Shown here one piece after another: positions 52,347-60,750 of a DNA stretch of 64,000 nt (the stretch's first letter is position 1; every line of letters begins with the position of its first letter). A model generated the notes under the pieces. It did no database searches. It was not told the DNA's origin and was given only the letters and a program-made list of their open reading frames with translations. The stretch spans positions 43,876-107,875 of the forward strand of contig CAVHCX010000006.1 of assembly GCA_963634745.1 (NCBI GenBank), given 5' to 3'. Source of the stretch: CAKRJP01 sp963634745 (GTDB taxonomy: Bacteria > Bacillota > Clostridia > Lachnospirales > Lachnospiraceae). The translations under genes and the position numbers were made by a program.

Positions 52347-52379
52347 CCCTTGCAGAGAATTCTCTGTGAGGGTTTTTTT
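52347..52379 (+). terminator. Terminator after rplA
   Basis: CCCT-TG-CAGAGAATTCTCTG-TG-AGGG forms a stem with seven Ts after it. Confidence 0.9.
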
Positions 52380-52438
52380 GAATAATTTCTCGGAAATAAA
52401 ACAAGTCGGAAAAAATCTGCATAAAATAAAAAAAGTAG

Positions 52439-52466
52439 TTGACAAAAATGAACCGGGTATGATATT
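52439..52466 (+). promoter_or_regulatory. Promoter of the rplJ-rplL operon
   Basis: TTGACA and GATATT are 16 nt apart. The -10 region resembles that of rRNA promoter P2 at 63116. Confidence 0.7.
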
Positions 52467-52648
52467 CTACCCAAGGACTGCCGAAGACAGTAGGTGCTAA
52501 AAAAGCGTAAGGACATAAGCATGGACGCCTACCGAGGGAAGATCGATACAAAATGAATGTATATGATGCCTCTGTGTCTACGGATATAGAGGCTTATTTT
52601 ATATCTATCGGCGGTGCGAACTTACAAATCTAACAAGGAGGTGCACCA
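52467..52648 (+). ncRNA. Ribosomal L10 leader RNA
   Basis: The sequence GGACTGCCGAAGACAGTAGG and AGCGTAAGGACATAAGCATGG with GACGCCTACCGAGG shows the kink-turn-bearing L10 leader of Firmicutes, which binds the L10-L7/L12 complex. A GCCTCTGTGTC...GATATAGAGGC hairpin with a T-rich tail follows near 52567-52598 and is a likely attenuator. Confidence 0.88.
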
Positions 52649-52651
52649 TTC

Positions 52652-53191
52652 GTGGCAAAAGTTGAATTAAAACAACCAGTTGTACAGGCTATTGCAGAAG
52701 ACGTAAAAGACGCAGCAAGCGTTGTCTTAGTTGACTACCGTGGACTGACTGTTGCGCAGGATACAGAACTTCGTAAGCAGTTAAGAGAAGCAGGCGTTGT
52801 CTACAAAGTTTGTAAGAACACTATGATGAAGAGAGCTTTCGAAGGAACTGACTTTGCAGCTTTAGATGAGCACTTAGAAGGACCTAGCGCTATCGCAATT
52901 TCTAAGGATGACGCTACAGCTCCTGCAAGAATCCTTTGCAAATTCGCTAAGGATGCTCAGGCTTTAGAGCTTAAGGCAGGTGTGGTTGAAGGAACTGTAT
53001 ATGATGCTGCTGCTCTTACAGAGTTATCAAAGATCCCTTCAAGAGAAGAACTTCTTTCCAAGTTACTTGGAAGCTTACAGTCACCGATTACCAATCTTGC
53101 TCGTGTGCTTAATCAGATCGCAGAGCAGGGTGGAGAAGCTAAGGCTGAAGAAGCTCCTGCAGCAGAAGAGGCTCCGGCAGACGCTGAGTAA
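52652..53191 (+). CDS. rplJ: 50S ribosomal protein L10
   Basis: This 179-residue protein has a GTG start with AAGGAGGTG upstream, an N-terminal rRNA-binding domain (VVLVDYRGLTVAQDTELRKQLR) and a C-terminal alanine/glutamate-rich helix. It holds the L7/L12 stalk dimers. Confidence 0.97.
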   Translation: MAKVELKQPVVQAIAEDVKDAASVVLVDYRGLTVAQDTELRKQLREAGVVYKVCKNTMMKRAFEGTDFAALDEHLEGPSAIAISKDDATAPARILCKFAKDAQALELKAGVVEGTVYDAAALTELSKIPSREELLSKLLGSLQSPITNLARVLNQIAEQGGEAKAEEAPAAEEAPADAE

Positions 53192-53240
53192 TCAACAGAA
53201 TTTATTTAAAAAACAATATTATTAAATGGAGGAAAATAAG

Positions 53241-53615
53241 ATGGCAAAATTAACAACAGCTGAGTTTATTGAAGCAATCAAAGAGTTATCTGTATTAGAG
53301 TTAAATGATTTAGTAAAAGCTTGCGAAGAGGAATTTGGTGTTTCTGCAGCAGCAGGCGTAGTAGTAGCAGCAGCAGGCGGAGACGCAGCAGCAGCTGAAG
53401 AGAAGGACGAGTTTGATGTAGAATTAGTTTCTGCAGGTGCTTCTAAGGTTAAGGTTATCAAGGTTGTTCGTGAGGTAACAGGACTTGGACTTAAGGAAGC
53501 TAAGGCATTAGTTGACGAGGCTCCAAAGGTAGTTAAGGAAGGTGCTTCTAAGGCAGAGGCTGAGGAGATCAAGGCTAAACTTGAGGCTGAGGGAGCAGAA
53601 GTTACATTAAAGTAA
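53241..53615 (+). CDS. rplL: 50S ribosomal protein L7/L12
   Basis: This 124-residue acidic stalk protein has an N-terminal dimer domain, an alanine/glycine hinge near residues 37-50 and the conserved KVIKVVREVTGLGLKEAK C-terminal domain that binds translation factors. TGGAGG precedes ATG 53241. Confidence 0.97.
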   Translation: MAKLTTAEFIEAIKELSVLELNDLVKACEEEFGVSAAAGVVVAAAGGDAAAAEEKDEFDVELVSAGASKVKVIKVVREVTGLGLKEAKALVDEAPKVVKEGASKAEAEEIKAKLEAEGAEVTLK

Positions 53616-53668
53616 TCTTCTCCTAGAATTTGATTATTATCTATATTTGATATTTAGTTATGATTATG

Positions 53669-53704
53669 AAAGGGTGTCGGATCCGGTTGGATCTGGCACC
53701 CTTT
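53669..53704. terminator. Bidirectional terminator between rplL and map
   Basis: AAAGGGTGTCGGATCC pairs with GGATCTGGCACCCTTT around a GGTT loop. Confidence 0.9.
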
Positions 53705-53717
53705 CGCATATATCTTT

Positions 53718-54527
53718 TTATTTTGTAAGGACTTCGATACCCTTTTCTGTCACTAGGACCATATATTCTACCTGGGCAGATAAACCATCATCTATGGTAT
53801 ATACTGTCCATCCGTTGTCTTCGTCTACAAAGAAGTCGGGGCTTCCCTGGTTGATCATAGGTTCTATGGTAAACATCATTCCGGGTACCAGTACCATTTC
53901 GCTTCCCTTAGGAGTGACGTAGCTTACGAAGGGGTCCTCGTGAAATTCCAGGCCAATGCCGTGACCGCCGATTTCTTCTACTACGGAATAGCCATTTTTT
54001 TGCGCATGTTTGTTGATGGCATAGGCAATGTCCCCTAAATGTCCCCAGGGTTTTGCGGCGGCAAGTCCCAGTTCTACACATTCTTTTGTTACCCGCACGA
54101 TACGCTCGGCTTCGGGATCGGTTTCTCCCATAATAAACATTCTGGAGGCATCTGAAAAATATCCATCTAATATAGTAGATACATCTACATTGATAATGTC
54201 TCCTTCTTCGAGGATTTCATTTTCATCCGGGATTCCATGGCAAATCACGTTATTGATGGAAGTGCAAACGCTTTTAGGGAAGCCTTCGTAGCCAAGAGGG
54301 GCCGGAACTCCCCCGTGGGATACTGTAAAGTCGTAAACTAATTTGTCGATTTCGGCAGTGCTCATGCCAATGTGTATATGCTCTGCAACGTGATCCAGCA
54401 CAGCGGTGTTTAGGTCTGCGCTTTTTTTGATCTTTTCTATTTGCTCCGGAGTTTTAAGGAGGGAGCGATCGGGTACAATCTGACCCTTAGAAGCCAGAGA
54501 CCATAATTTGATGTCCAATTTATCCAT
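53718..54527 (-). CDS. map: Type I methionine aminopeptidase
   Basis: This enzyme removes the initiator methionine. Metal-binding residues are visible in NVDVSTILDGYFSDASR, GGHGIG, FTIEPM and SAQVEYMVLVTEKG. The 269-residue protein has about 30 residues before the catalytic domain. ATG 54527 follows AGG by 7 nt; ATG 54533 is only 1 nt from it. It is not in the usual secY-adk-map-infA setting, so this may be a second copy. Confidence 0.93.
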   Translation of the reverse strand: MDKLDIKLWSLASKGQIVPDRSLLKTPEQIEKIKKSADLNTAVLDHVAEHIHIGMSTAEIDKLVYDFTVSHGGVPAPLGYEGFPKSVCTSINNVICHGIPDENEILEEGDIINVDVSTILDGYFSDASRMFIMGETDPEAERIVRVTKECVELGLAAAKPWGHLGDIAYAINKHAQKNGYSVVEEIGGHGIGLEFHEDPFVSYVTPKGSEMVLVPGMMFTIEPMINQGSPDFFVDEDNGWTVYTIDDGLSAQVEYMVLVTEKGIEVLTK

Positions 54528-54625
54528 ATGCATACCTGCTTTCTATAATATTCCGTAACGATTCGGCGCCCTATTTGCAAAATTGCTTTTGTATGGCTTT
54601 TGAATCCTTACCTATTTCCGTTACA

Positions 54626-54654
54626 AGTATAGCACCGCCTAACTTCCTTCGCAA
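54626..54654 (-). promoter_or_regulatory. map promoter
   Basis: On the minus strand TTGCGA (54649-54654) and TATACT (54626-54631) are 17 nt apart. Confidence 0.65.
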
Positions 54655-54754
54655 TTTATTTTGTGGAAGGGAAGGCTGGGATGTGGCCGAAAAGCTTCTG
54701 TGCCGGTAAGAAAAGGGCCTCCGGATATTTAACAAAACTCTTGCCTGCTATTTG

Positions 54755-54783
54755 TTGTGCCGGTCAGAAAAATAAGGTATAAT
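54755..54783 (+). promoter_or_regulatory. Phosphofructokinase promoter
   Basis: TTGTGC and TATAAT are 17 nt apart, 55 nt before the start codon. The roughly 300-nt gap between map and this gene holds the two divergent promoters and no gene. Confidence 0.65.
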
Positions 54784-54838
54784 TTTTGAGTATGGATACA
54801 TATTTTTTAGGTAGATTTTATTTGAAAGGAGAGCGGTT

Positions 54839-55999
54839 ATGTTAAGAATCGGTATGCTCACTAGTGGTGGAGACTGTCAGGCCCTGAATGCAGCTATGAG
54901 AGGCGTTGTAAAGTGCGTGTGCTCCCAGAGAGAAGACGTTGAAATATATGGATTTCAAGATGGATACAAGGGACTCATGTATTCAGATTTTAGGATTATG
55001 ACACCCAGAGATTTCTCGGGAATTCTTACAAGAGGAGGAACGATTCTGGGAACTTCCAGACAGCCTTTTAAGCTTATGCGGGTGCCGGATGCCAATGGCC
55101 TTGATAAGGTTGAGGCTATGAAGCAGACTTATCATAAGCTGAACCTGAATTGCCTGGTGGTTTTGGGAGGAAACGGAACTCACAAAACAGCAAATCTCTT
55201 AAGAGAAGAGGGCTTAAATGTGATCACACTTCCAAAGACCATTGATAATGATCTTTGGGGTACAGAGATGACCTTTGGATTCCAGAGTGCGGTTGACATT
55301 GCCACAGATACCATTGACCGGATTCATTCTACAGCAACCTCTCACAGCCGTGTATTTATTGTGGAAGTTATGGGACACAAGGTAGGCTGGGTTACCCTTC
55401 ATGCAGGTATTGCCGGTGGAGCGGATATCATTCTTCTTCCGGAGATCCCTTATGATACCGATGCAATTGTAGAATATATCAACAGACGCAAGGCTGCAGG
55501 CAAGAGCTTTACCATCATTGCGGCTGCGGAAGGTGCTATTTCCAAGGAAGATGCCAAACTTTCTAAGAAGGAACTGGCAAAAAAGGTATCTAAATATCCA
55601 TCGGTCGCTTACCAGCTGGCAGAAAGAATTCAAAGCCGCATGGATCAGGAGGTTCGAATTACAGTGCCTGGTCATACACAGAGAGGTGGGGAGCCTTGCC
55701 CATATGACCGAGTGATTTCTACAAGGCTTGGAGCAGAAGCCGGAAGTGCCATCCTTCGCGGTGAATTTGGATTCATGGTAGGACTCAAACATGATAAGAT
55801 TATTCACGTGCCTCTTGAGGAAGTGGCAGGAAAATTAAAATGCGTAGATCCGGAGTCTGCGATTATCGAAGAGGCAAGAAATATCGGAATCAGTTTCGGT
55901 GAGATGAGAGACTTGAAAGACCCAAAAGATCGGGAAGTAACCGAGGAGACGGTAAGTCCTGAAAAGGAGAAAAAGCCTAAGAAAGAAAAGAATAAATAA
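54839..55999 (+). CDS. 6-phosphofructokinase of the G/K mixed type
   Basis: This 386-residue enzyme phosphorylates fructose-6-phosphate in glycolysis. Nucleotide-site motif GGNGTHKTA has G113, typical of ATP users, while PKTIDND has K133, typical of pyrophosphate users; the catalytic aspartate is in TIDND. This combination occurs in the mixed-substrate PFK group, so the phosphoryl donor is unclear. The last 30 residues are a charged lysine/glutamate tail. AAAGGAGAG precedes the ATG. Confidence 0.92.
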   Translation: MLRIGMLTSGGDCQALNAAMRGVVKCVCSQREDVEIYGFQDGYKGLMYSDFRIMTPRDFSGILTRGGTILGTSRQPFKLMRVPDANGLDKVEAMKQTYHKLNLNCLVVLGGNGTHKTANLLREEGLNVITLPKTIDNDLWGTEMTFGFQSAVDIATDTIDRIHSTATSHSRVFIVEVMGHKVGWVTLHAGIAGGADIILLPEIPYDTDAIVEYINRRKAAGKSFTIIAAAEGAISKEDAKLSKKELAKKVSKYPSVAYQLAERIQSRMDQEVRITVPGHTQRGGEPCPYDRVISTRLGAEAGSAILRGEFGFMVGLKHDKIIHVPLEEVAGKLKCVDPESAIIEEARNIGISFGEMRDLKDPKDREVTEETVSPEKEKKPKKEKNK

Positions 56000-56024
56000 T
56001 TATTAGGATAAGGGAGTGTAATAC

Positions 56025-57596
56025 ATGTCGTATACGGCATTATACCGTAAATTTCGTCCTAGCACATTCGAGGACGTTAAGGGGCAGGATGCCATAGTAA
56101 AAACATTGAAAAATCAAATTAGTGGGCAGCGCACCAGCCATGCCTATCTATTTTGTGGAACCAGGGGAACCGGCAAGACAACAGTCGCGAAGATTCTTGC
56201 AAAGGCAGTAAACTGCGAACATCCCGTTGATGGAAGTCCCTGCGGAGAATGCAGCATGTGTAAGGCTATTGCTGAGGGCAGGTCGATGAATGTTATAGAG
56301 ATCGATGCTGCCTCCAACAATGGCGTGGACAATATCCGTGAGATTCGCCAGGAGGTTTCTTACAGACCTACGGAGGGAAAATACAAGGTATATATTATTG
56401 ACGAGGTGCATATGCTGTCGGCGGGTGCTTATAATGCTCTCTTAAAGACCTTGGAGGAGCCGCCGGAGTATGTCATATTTATCTTGGCGACAACGGAGGC
56501 TCATAAGATTCCTATTACTATTTTAAGCCGTTGCCAAAGATATGATTTTAAACATATTTCCTTGGGAACCATAGAGGATCGTCTAAAGGAGCTGATTGGC
56601 AAAGAAGGCTGGGATGTGGAAGATAAGGCGGTTCGTTATATTGCCAGAAGAGCAGACGGATCTATGAGAGACTCTTTGAGTCTCTTGGACCAGTGCGTGG
56701 CTTTTTATTTGGGAGAGCGGCTTACTTACGATCATGTGCTGGAAGTTCTGGGGGCTGTGGATACAGAAGTTTTTAGCAGGCTGTTGAGACAGATTTTAGA
56801 CATGGATGTGCGAGCTGTGATCTCTACGGTAGATGAATTGGTGATCCAGGGACGAGAACTTTCCCAGCTGGCTACGGATTTCACCTGGTATCTGAGGAAT
56901 CTTTTGCTTGTAAAAAGTTCCGAGGATATGGAGGACATCCTGGATGTGTCCACAGAGAATCTGGCCAGGTTAAAAGAAGAAGCTCAGATGATAGAGGATG
57001 ATAGCCTGATGCGTTTCATCCGCATCTTTTCGGACCTTTCTAACCAGTTGAAATTTGCGGTACAAAAGCGGGTCCTGTTTGAGGTAACCCTGATCAAGCT
57101 TTGCAGGCCGGCCATGGATCAGAATGAGGATGCCTTGTCAGATAGGGTAAAGGCTTTGGAAAAACAGGCGGAAGAAGGGGCCTTTCAGCCCAAGTTAGTG
57201 TCCGTGCCTTTTGTGGAGGAGCAAAGGGCTGTCCCGGCAGAAAAACCGAAACTACCGGATGCCTTGCCGGAGGAGGTTGCCCAGGCTGCCGCTGATTTTA
57301 AGCGGTGGAGAAATAGCGAATGTATATCGGGTATGCTTCGCGGTTTTCTGGGCAGAGCCAGGGTTAGTGCCGATGACAATGGACGCCTCCTTCTAGTATT
57401 TGAAAATCCCGTAGATACACAATTTTTGAATACAGAAGAACGCAAAGAGGAGATTAAAGAAGCCATTGCCCAGTATACGGGGAAAAATGTAGAGATTGAT
57501 GTTCGAACTGTAGACCCGGGGCGAAGCTTTGAGGACCAGTATGTAGATCTTGAGGGCTATGAAGGAATTAATTTTGAAATCACCCAGGAAGATTAA
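56025..57596 (+). CDS. dnaX: DNA polymerase III subunit gamma/tau
   Basis: This 523-residue clamp-loader ATPase has Walker A GTRGTGKTT, a four-cysteine zinc module (CEHP...CGECSMCK), the IIDEVHMLS Walker B and sensor LSRCQRYDF. The C-terminal third is less conserved. No frameshift slippery sequence was noted. It heads the dnaX-ybaB-recR unit found in most bacteria. Confidence 0.96.
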   Translation: MSYTALYRKFRPSTFEDVKGQDAIVKTLKNQISGQRTSHAYLFCGTRGTGKTTVAKILAKAVNCEHPVDGSPCGECSMCKAIAEGRSMNVIEIDAASNNGVDNIREIRQEVSYRPTEGKYKVYIIDEVHMLSAGAYNALLKTLEEPPEYVIFILATTEAHKIPITILSRCQRYDFKHISLGTIEDRLKELIGKEGWDVEDKAVRYIARRADGSMRDSLSLLDQCVAFYLGERLTYDHVLEVLGAVDTEVFSRLLRQILDMDVRAVISTVDELVIQGRELSQLATDFTWYLRNLLLVKSSEDMEDILDVSTENLARLKEEAQMIEDDSLMRFIRIFSDLSNQLKFAVQKRVLFEVTLIKLCRPAMDQNEDALSDRVKALEKQAEEGAFQPKLVSVPFVEEQRAVPAEKPKLPDALPEEVAQAAADFKRWRNSECISGMLRGFLGRARVSADDNGRLLLVFENPVDTQFLNTEERKEEIKEAIAQYTGKNVEIDVRTVDPGRSFEDQYVDLEGYEGINFEITQED

Positions 57597-57648
57597 AAAA
57601 GGTTAGATAAAAGATTAGATAAAGAGGATAAATAGGAGGAAAAACAGA

Positions 57649-57993
57649 ATGGCAAAAAGAGGAGGATTTTCCGGGGGAATGCCGGGGAACATGGCGAATT
57701 TAATGAAGCAGGCGCAGAAGATGCAGCGTCAGATGGAAGAGCAGGCAAAGGAAATGGAAACAAAAGAATTTTCTGCAACAGCCGGTGGCGGAGCTGTGGA
57801 GGCAACGGTTTCCGGAACTAAGAAGCTCTTGAAATTATCCATCGATGAGGATGCGGTAGATCCGGAAGATGTGGAAATGTTAGAAGATATGATTATTGCA
57901 GCTGTAAATGAAGCCTTAGAGAAGGTGGATGAAGAATCATCCTCAGCCATGGCTAAATTTACAGGCGGTGCAGGAATGCCGGGGTTATTCTAA
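57649..57993 (+). CDS. YbaB/EbfC nucleoid-associated protein
   Basis: This 114-residue DNA-binding protein has MANLMKQAQKMQRQMEEQAKEM and the KLLKLSIDEDAVDPEDVEMLEDMI core. It lies between dnaX and recR as usual. The stop overlaps the recR start by one base (TAATG). Confidence 0.93.
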   Translation: MAKRGGFSGGMPGNMANLMKQAQKMQRQMEEQAKEMETKEFSATAGGGAVEATVSGTKKLLKLSIDEDAVDPEDVEMLEDMIIAAVNEALEKVDEESSSAMAKFTGGAGMPGLF

Positions 57994-58589
57994 TGGATTA
58001 CTATAGTAGTCAGATTACAAAGCTCATCGAGGAGCTGTCCTGCCTGCCGGGCATTGGCTCGAAGTCAGCGGCCAGGCTGGCGTTTCATATCATTCATATG
58101 CCAAAGGAAGATGTGAAACGTCTGGCTAATACTATGGTAGAAGCCAGAGACCATGTAAGATATTGTAAGGAATGCTATACCTTAACCGATCAGGAGCTAT
58201 GCCCCATCTGTGCCAGCGCAAACAGAAACCATAAAACCATTATGGTGGTGGAGAGCACCAGGGACTTGGCGGCCTATGAAAAAACGGGAAAGTATGATGG
58301 GGTTTATCATGTGCTCCACGGAGCTATTTCCCCTATGCTTGGAGTAGGGCCGGAGGATATTAAACTCAAGGAACTGATCACCCGTCTTCAAGGAGATGTG
58401 GAGGAAGTTATCATCGCCACCAATTCCAGCTTGGAGGGGGAGACGACTGCTATGTATATTAGTAAGTTGATCAAACCTACAGGCATTAAAGTGAGCCGTA
58501 TTGCCAGCGGTGTTCCCGTAGGGGGAGACTTAGAATATATTGATGAAGTGACACTTCTTAGAGCTTTGGAAGGCAGAACGGAATTGTAG
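57993..58589 (+). CDS. recR: Recombination protein RecR
   Basis: This 198-residue protein has a helix-hairpin-helix (LSCLPGIGSKSAARLAFHII), the zinc finger CKECYTLTDQELCPIC and a Toprim domain (ICVVESTRDL-like, VVESTRDLAAYEKTG). It acts with RecF and RecO in gap repair. It is translationally coupled to ybaB. Confidence 0.96.
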   Translation: MDYYSSQITKLIEELSCLPGIGSKSAARLAFHIIHMPKEDVKRLANTMVEARDHVRYCKECYTLTDQELCPICASANRNHKTIMVVESTRDLAAYEKTGKYDGVYHVLHGAISPMLGVGPEDIKLKELITRLQGDVEEVIIATNSSLEGETTAMYISKLIKPTGIKVSRIASGVPVGGDLEYIDEVTLLRALEGRTEL

Positions 58590-58619
58590 AAATTTAATAG
58601 AGGCAAATTGTAGAGATGT

Positions 58620-58654
58620 AACGTATTGACCGCCTTTGGTCGGTACGTTATAAT
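58620..58654 (+). promoter_or_regulatory. Transketolase promoter with overlapping inverted repeat
   Basis: TTGACC (58626-58631) and TATAAT (58649-58654) are 17 nt apart. AACGTATTGACC and GGTCGGTACGTT (58620-58649) form a 10-of-12 inverted repeat that covers the -35 and spacer, so a repressor site is possible. Confidence 0.75.
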
Positions 58655-58686
58655 TTTTGTATAAACCAATAAGGAGGGTTTTTTAC

Positions 58687-59523
58687 ATGAACAAGGTAGA
58701 GTTGATGAAGACAGCGAATGAGATTCGCAAGGGCGTGATCACAGCTGTTCACAGTGCGAAATCCGGTCATCCGGGTGGATCTTTATCCGCAGCAGATATC
58801 TATACATATCTGTATTTCGAAGAGATGAATATTGATCCAAAGGATCCTAAGAAAGAGGGACGTGACCGTTTCGTATTATCAAAAGGACACACAGCGCCGG
58901 GTTATTATTCAACATTGGCACACAGAGGATTTTTCCCGGTAGAGGATCTTAAGACACTTCGTAAGGTGGGATCTTATCTTCAGGGACATCCGGATATGAA
59001 GCACATTCCGGGTGTAGATATGTCCAGCGGATCTTTGGGACAGGGAATCTCAGCTGCAGTCGGAATGGCAATCTCTGCAAAATTATCTGGGGAAGATTAC
59101 AGAGTATACACGCTTTTGGGAGACGGAGAAATTCAGGAAGGACAGGTATGGGAGGCATCTATGCTTGCTGCTCATAGAAAACTGGATAACCTGGTAGTGA
59201 TCGTAGACAATAACAATTTACAGATTGATGGGGAGATCAGTGAAGTTAACTCTCCTTATCCGATTGACAAGAAGTTTGAAGCTTTCAATTTCCATGTAAT
59301 CAACGTTGACGGACATGATTTTGACCAGCTTGCAGCTGCTTTTAAAGAGGCTAGGGAGACCAAGGGCCAGCCTACAGCCATTATAGCTAAGACCGTGAAG
59401 GGCAAGGGAGTATCCTTCATGGAGAACCAGGCTTCATGGCACGGAGCTGCTCCTAATGATGAGCAGTATGAAATTGCAATGGCAGATTTGGAGAAAGTAG
59501 GTGAAGCGTTATGTCAGAAGTAA
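58687..59523 (+). CDS. Transketolase, N-terminal subunit
   Basis: This 278-residue subunit carries the thiamine diphosphate and metal site: SKGHTAPGYYSTLA, GSLGQGISAAVGMA, and GDGEIQEGQVWEA...NNNLQIDG. Many anaerobes encode transketolase as two proteins. It acts in the non-oxidative pentose phosphate pathway. AAGGAGG precedes ATG 58687; an in-frame start at 58657 lacks a site. It overlaps the C-terminal subunit by 13 nt. Confidence 0.95.
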   Translation: MNKVELMKTANEIRKGVITAVHSAKSGHPGGSLSAADIYTYLYFEEMNIDPKDPKKEGRDRFVLSKGHTAPGYYSTLAHRGFFPVEDLKTLRKVGSYLQGHPDMKHIPGVDMSSGSLGQGISAAVGMAISAKLSGEDYRVYTLLGDGEIQEGQVWEASMLAAHRKLDNLVVIVDNNNLQIDGEISEVNSPYPIDKKFEAFNFHVINVDGHDFDQLAAAFKEARETKGQPTAIIAKTVKGKGVSFMENQASWHGAAPNDEQYEIAMADLEKVGEALCQK

Positions 59524-60449
59524 AGAAGATTGCAACAAGAGAAAGCTATGGTAACGCTTTGGTTGCCTTGGGAGAAAAACACCCGGATTTAGTTGTTTTA
59601 GATGCGGACCTTGCCGGAGCAACAAAGACCGGTACATTTAAGAAAGCATTTCCGGAGCGCCACATTGACTGTGGTATTGCTGAGTGCAATATGGTAGGCG
59701 TGGCAGCAGGCCTGGCTACCACAGGAAAGGTTCCTTTTGCAAGTACATTTGCAATGTTTGCAGCAGGACGTGCATATGAGCAGATTCGTAACTCTGTGGG
59801 ATATCCGAAGCTCAATGTGAAAATCGGAGCAACCCATGCAGGTATTTCTGTAGGTGAAGATGGAGCAACCCACCAGTGTAATGAGGATCTTGCCCTTATG
59901 AGAACTATTCCGGGTATGGTTGTGCTGAACCCTTCTGATGATGTGGAAGCAAAGGCAGCAGTTGAGGCTGCATATGAGCATGAGGGACCGGTTTATCTTC
60001 GTTTCGGAAGATTGGCTGTTCCGGTAATCAATGATAATCCGGATTACAAGTTTGAGATCGGTAAGGCTATTACCCTCCGTGAAGGAACAGATGTTACTAT
60101 TATTGCAACCGGACTTACCGTTGCAGAGTCTCTTGCAGCAGCAGACAAGCTGGCAGCAGATGGAATCAGCGCAGAAGTGATCAACATGCATACCCTGAAA
60201 CCTTTGGATGAGGCAGCGGTTGTTGCAGCGGCAGAGAAGACAGGTAAGATTGTAACTGTTGAAGAGCATTCTATTATCGGTGGACTTGGAAGTGCAGTCA
60301 GCGATGTAGTAGCTGAGAAAGCACCTGCAAAGGTAAAGAAGATCGGTATTATGGATACCTTTGGAGAATCAGGACCGGCAGTAGAGCTTATTAAGAAGTA
60401 TGGTCTGGATGCAGACAGCATTTATGCATCTGTAAAGGAATTCGTATAG
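59511..60449 (+). CDS. Transketolase, C-terminal subunit
   Basis: This 312-residue subunit has the pyrimidine-binding domain (VVLDADLAGATKTG, FPERHIDCGIAECNMVGVAAGLA, with the conserved glutamate in AEC) and the C-terminal domain (VTVEEHSIIGGLGSAV). It pairs with the preceding gene, and both reading frames overlap, so they are translated together. Confidence 0.95.
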   Translation: MSEVKKIATRESYGNALVALGEKHPDLVVLDADLAGATKTGTFKKAFPERHIDCGIAECNMVGVAAGLATTGKVPFASTFAMFAAGRAYEQIRNSVGYPKLNVKIGATHAGISVGEDGATHQCNEDLALMRTIPGMVVLNPSDDVEAKAAVEAAYEHEGPVYLRFGRLAVPVINDNPDYKFEIGKAITLREGTDVTIIATGLTVAESLAAADKLAADGISAEVINMHTLKPLDEAAVVAAAEKTGKIVTVEEHSIIGGLGSAVSDVVAEKAPAKVKKIGIMDTFGESGPAVELIKKYGLDADSIYASVKEFV

Positions 60450-60489
60450 GAATTTGTATTGAAATTGTACAGAAATTGCAAAATGAGCA

Positions 60490-60705
60490 ATGAATAAATA
60501 TATAAAAGAAACTCTTGAATATATAAATAAAGATATTCATGCTTATGGCAAAGGTGTGATGTGGGTGATTATTATAATAATCGCCCACATTGTGCTTTTA
60601 AGCAGGTATTTGGCAAGTTTATGTCCCCTGGTCTGGATCACGGGCTATCCCTGTCCGGCCTGCGGCCTTACCCGGGCGAGCTTTTTTTGTGTACACATTT
60701 TTTGA
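60490..60705 (+). pseudogene. Truncated DUF2752 membrane protein
   Basis: This 71-residue frame has one membrane segment (VMWVIIIIIAHIVLLSRYL) and then CPLVWITGYPCPACGLTRA, the hallmark of DUF2752 proteins, which normally continue for another 50-60 residues with a second membrane helix. Here it ends right after the motif with FFCVHIF. The DNA beyond becomes the promoter of the next gene. This looks like a 3' deletion of a formerly longer gene. No ribosome binding site is clear. Confidence 0.65.
60559..60590. repeat. 32-bp near-perfect palindrome
   Basis: ATGTGGGTGATTATTA is followed directly by TAATAATCGCCCACAT; all pairs match except one G-T. It lies inside the truncated DUF2752 gene, in the membrane-helix codons. 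Confidence 0.75.
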
Positions 60706-60718
60706 AATATGTTATACT
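60690..60718 (+). promoter_or_regulatory. Promoter of the DUF5711-like gene
   Basis: TGTACA and TATACT are 17 nt apart, with a TG extension (TGTTATACT). Confidence 0.6.
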
Positions 60719-60750
60719 GACCCCAAATTAGCAAAAAGGTCGAAGATCAA

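Noticed and set aside
53222..53572. Long serine/alanine-rich frame antisense to rplL
   Set aside because: It mirrors the alanine-rich codons of L7/L12 and has no ribosome binding site or family features.
55214..55807. Frame of 197 residues antisense to the phosphofructokinase gene
   Set aside because: The sense gene is complete with catalytic motifs; the antisense frame is cysteine- and histidine-rich noise.
59598..60269. Cysteine-rich frame antisense to the transketolase C-terminal subunit
   Set aside because: The cysteines are reverse complements of GCA/GCT-type alanine codons; there is no start signal.
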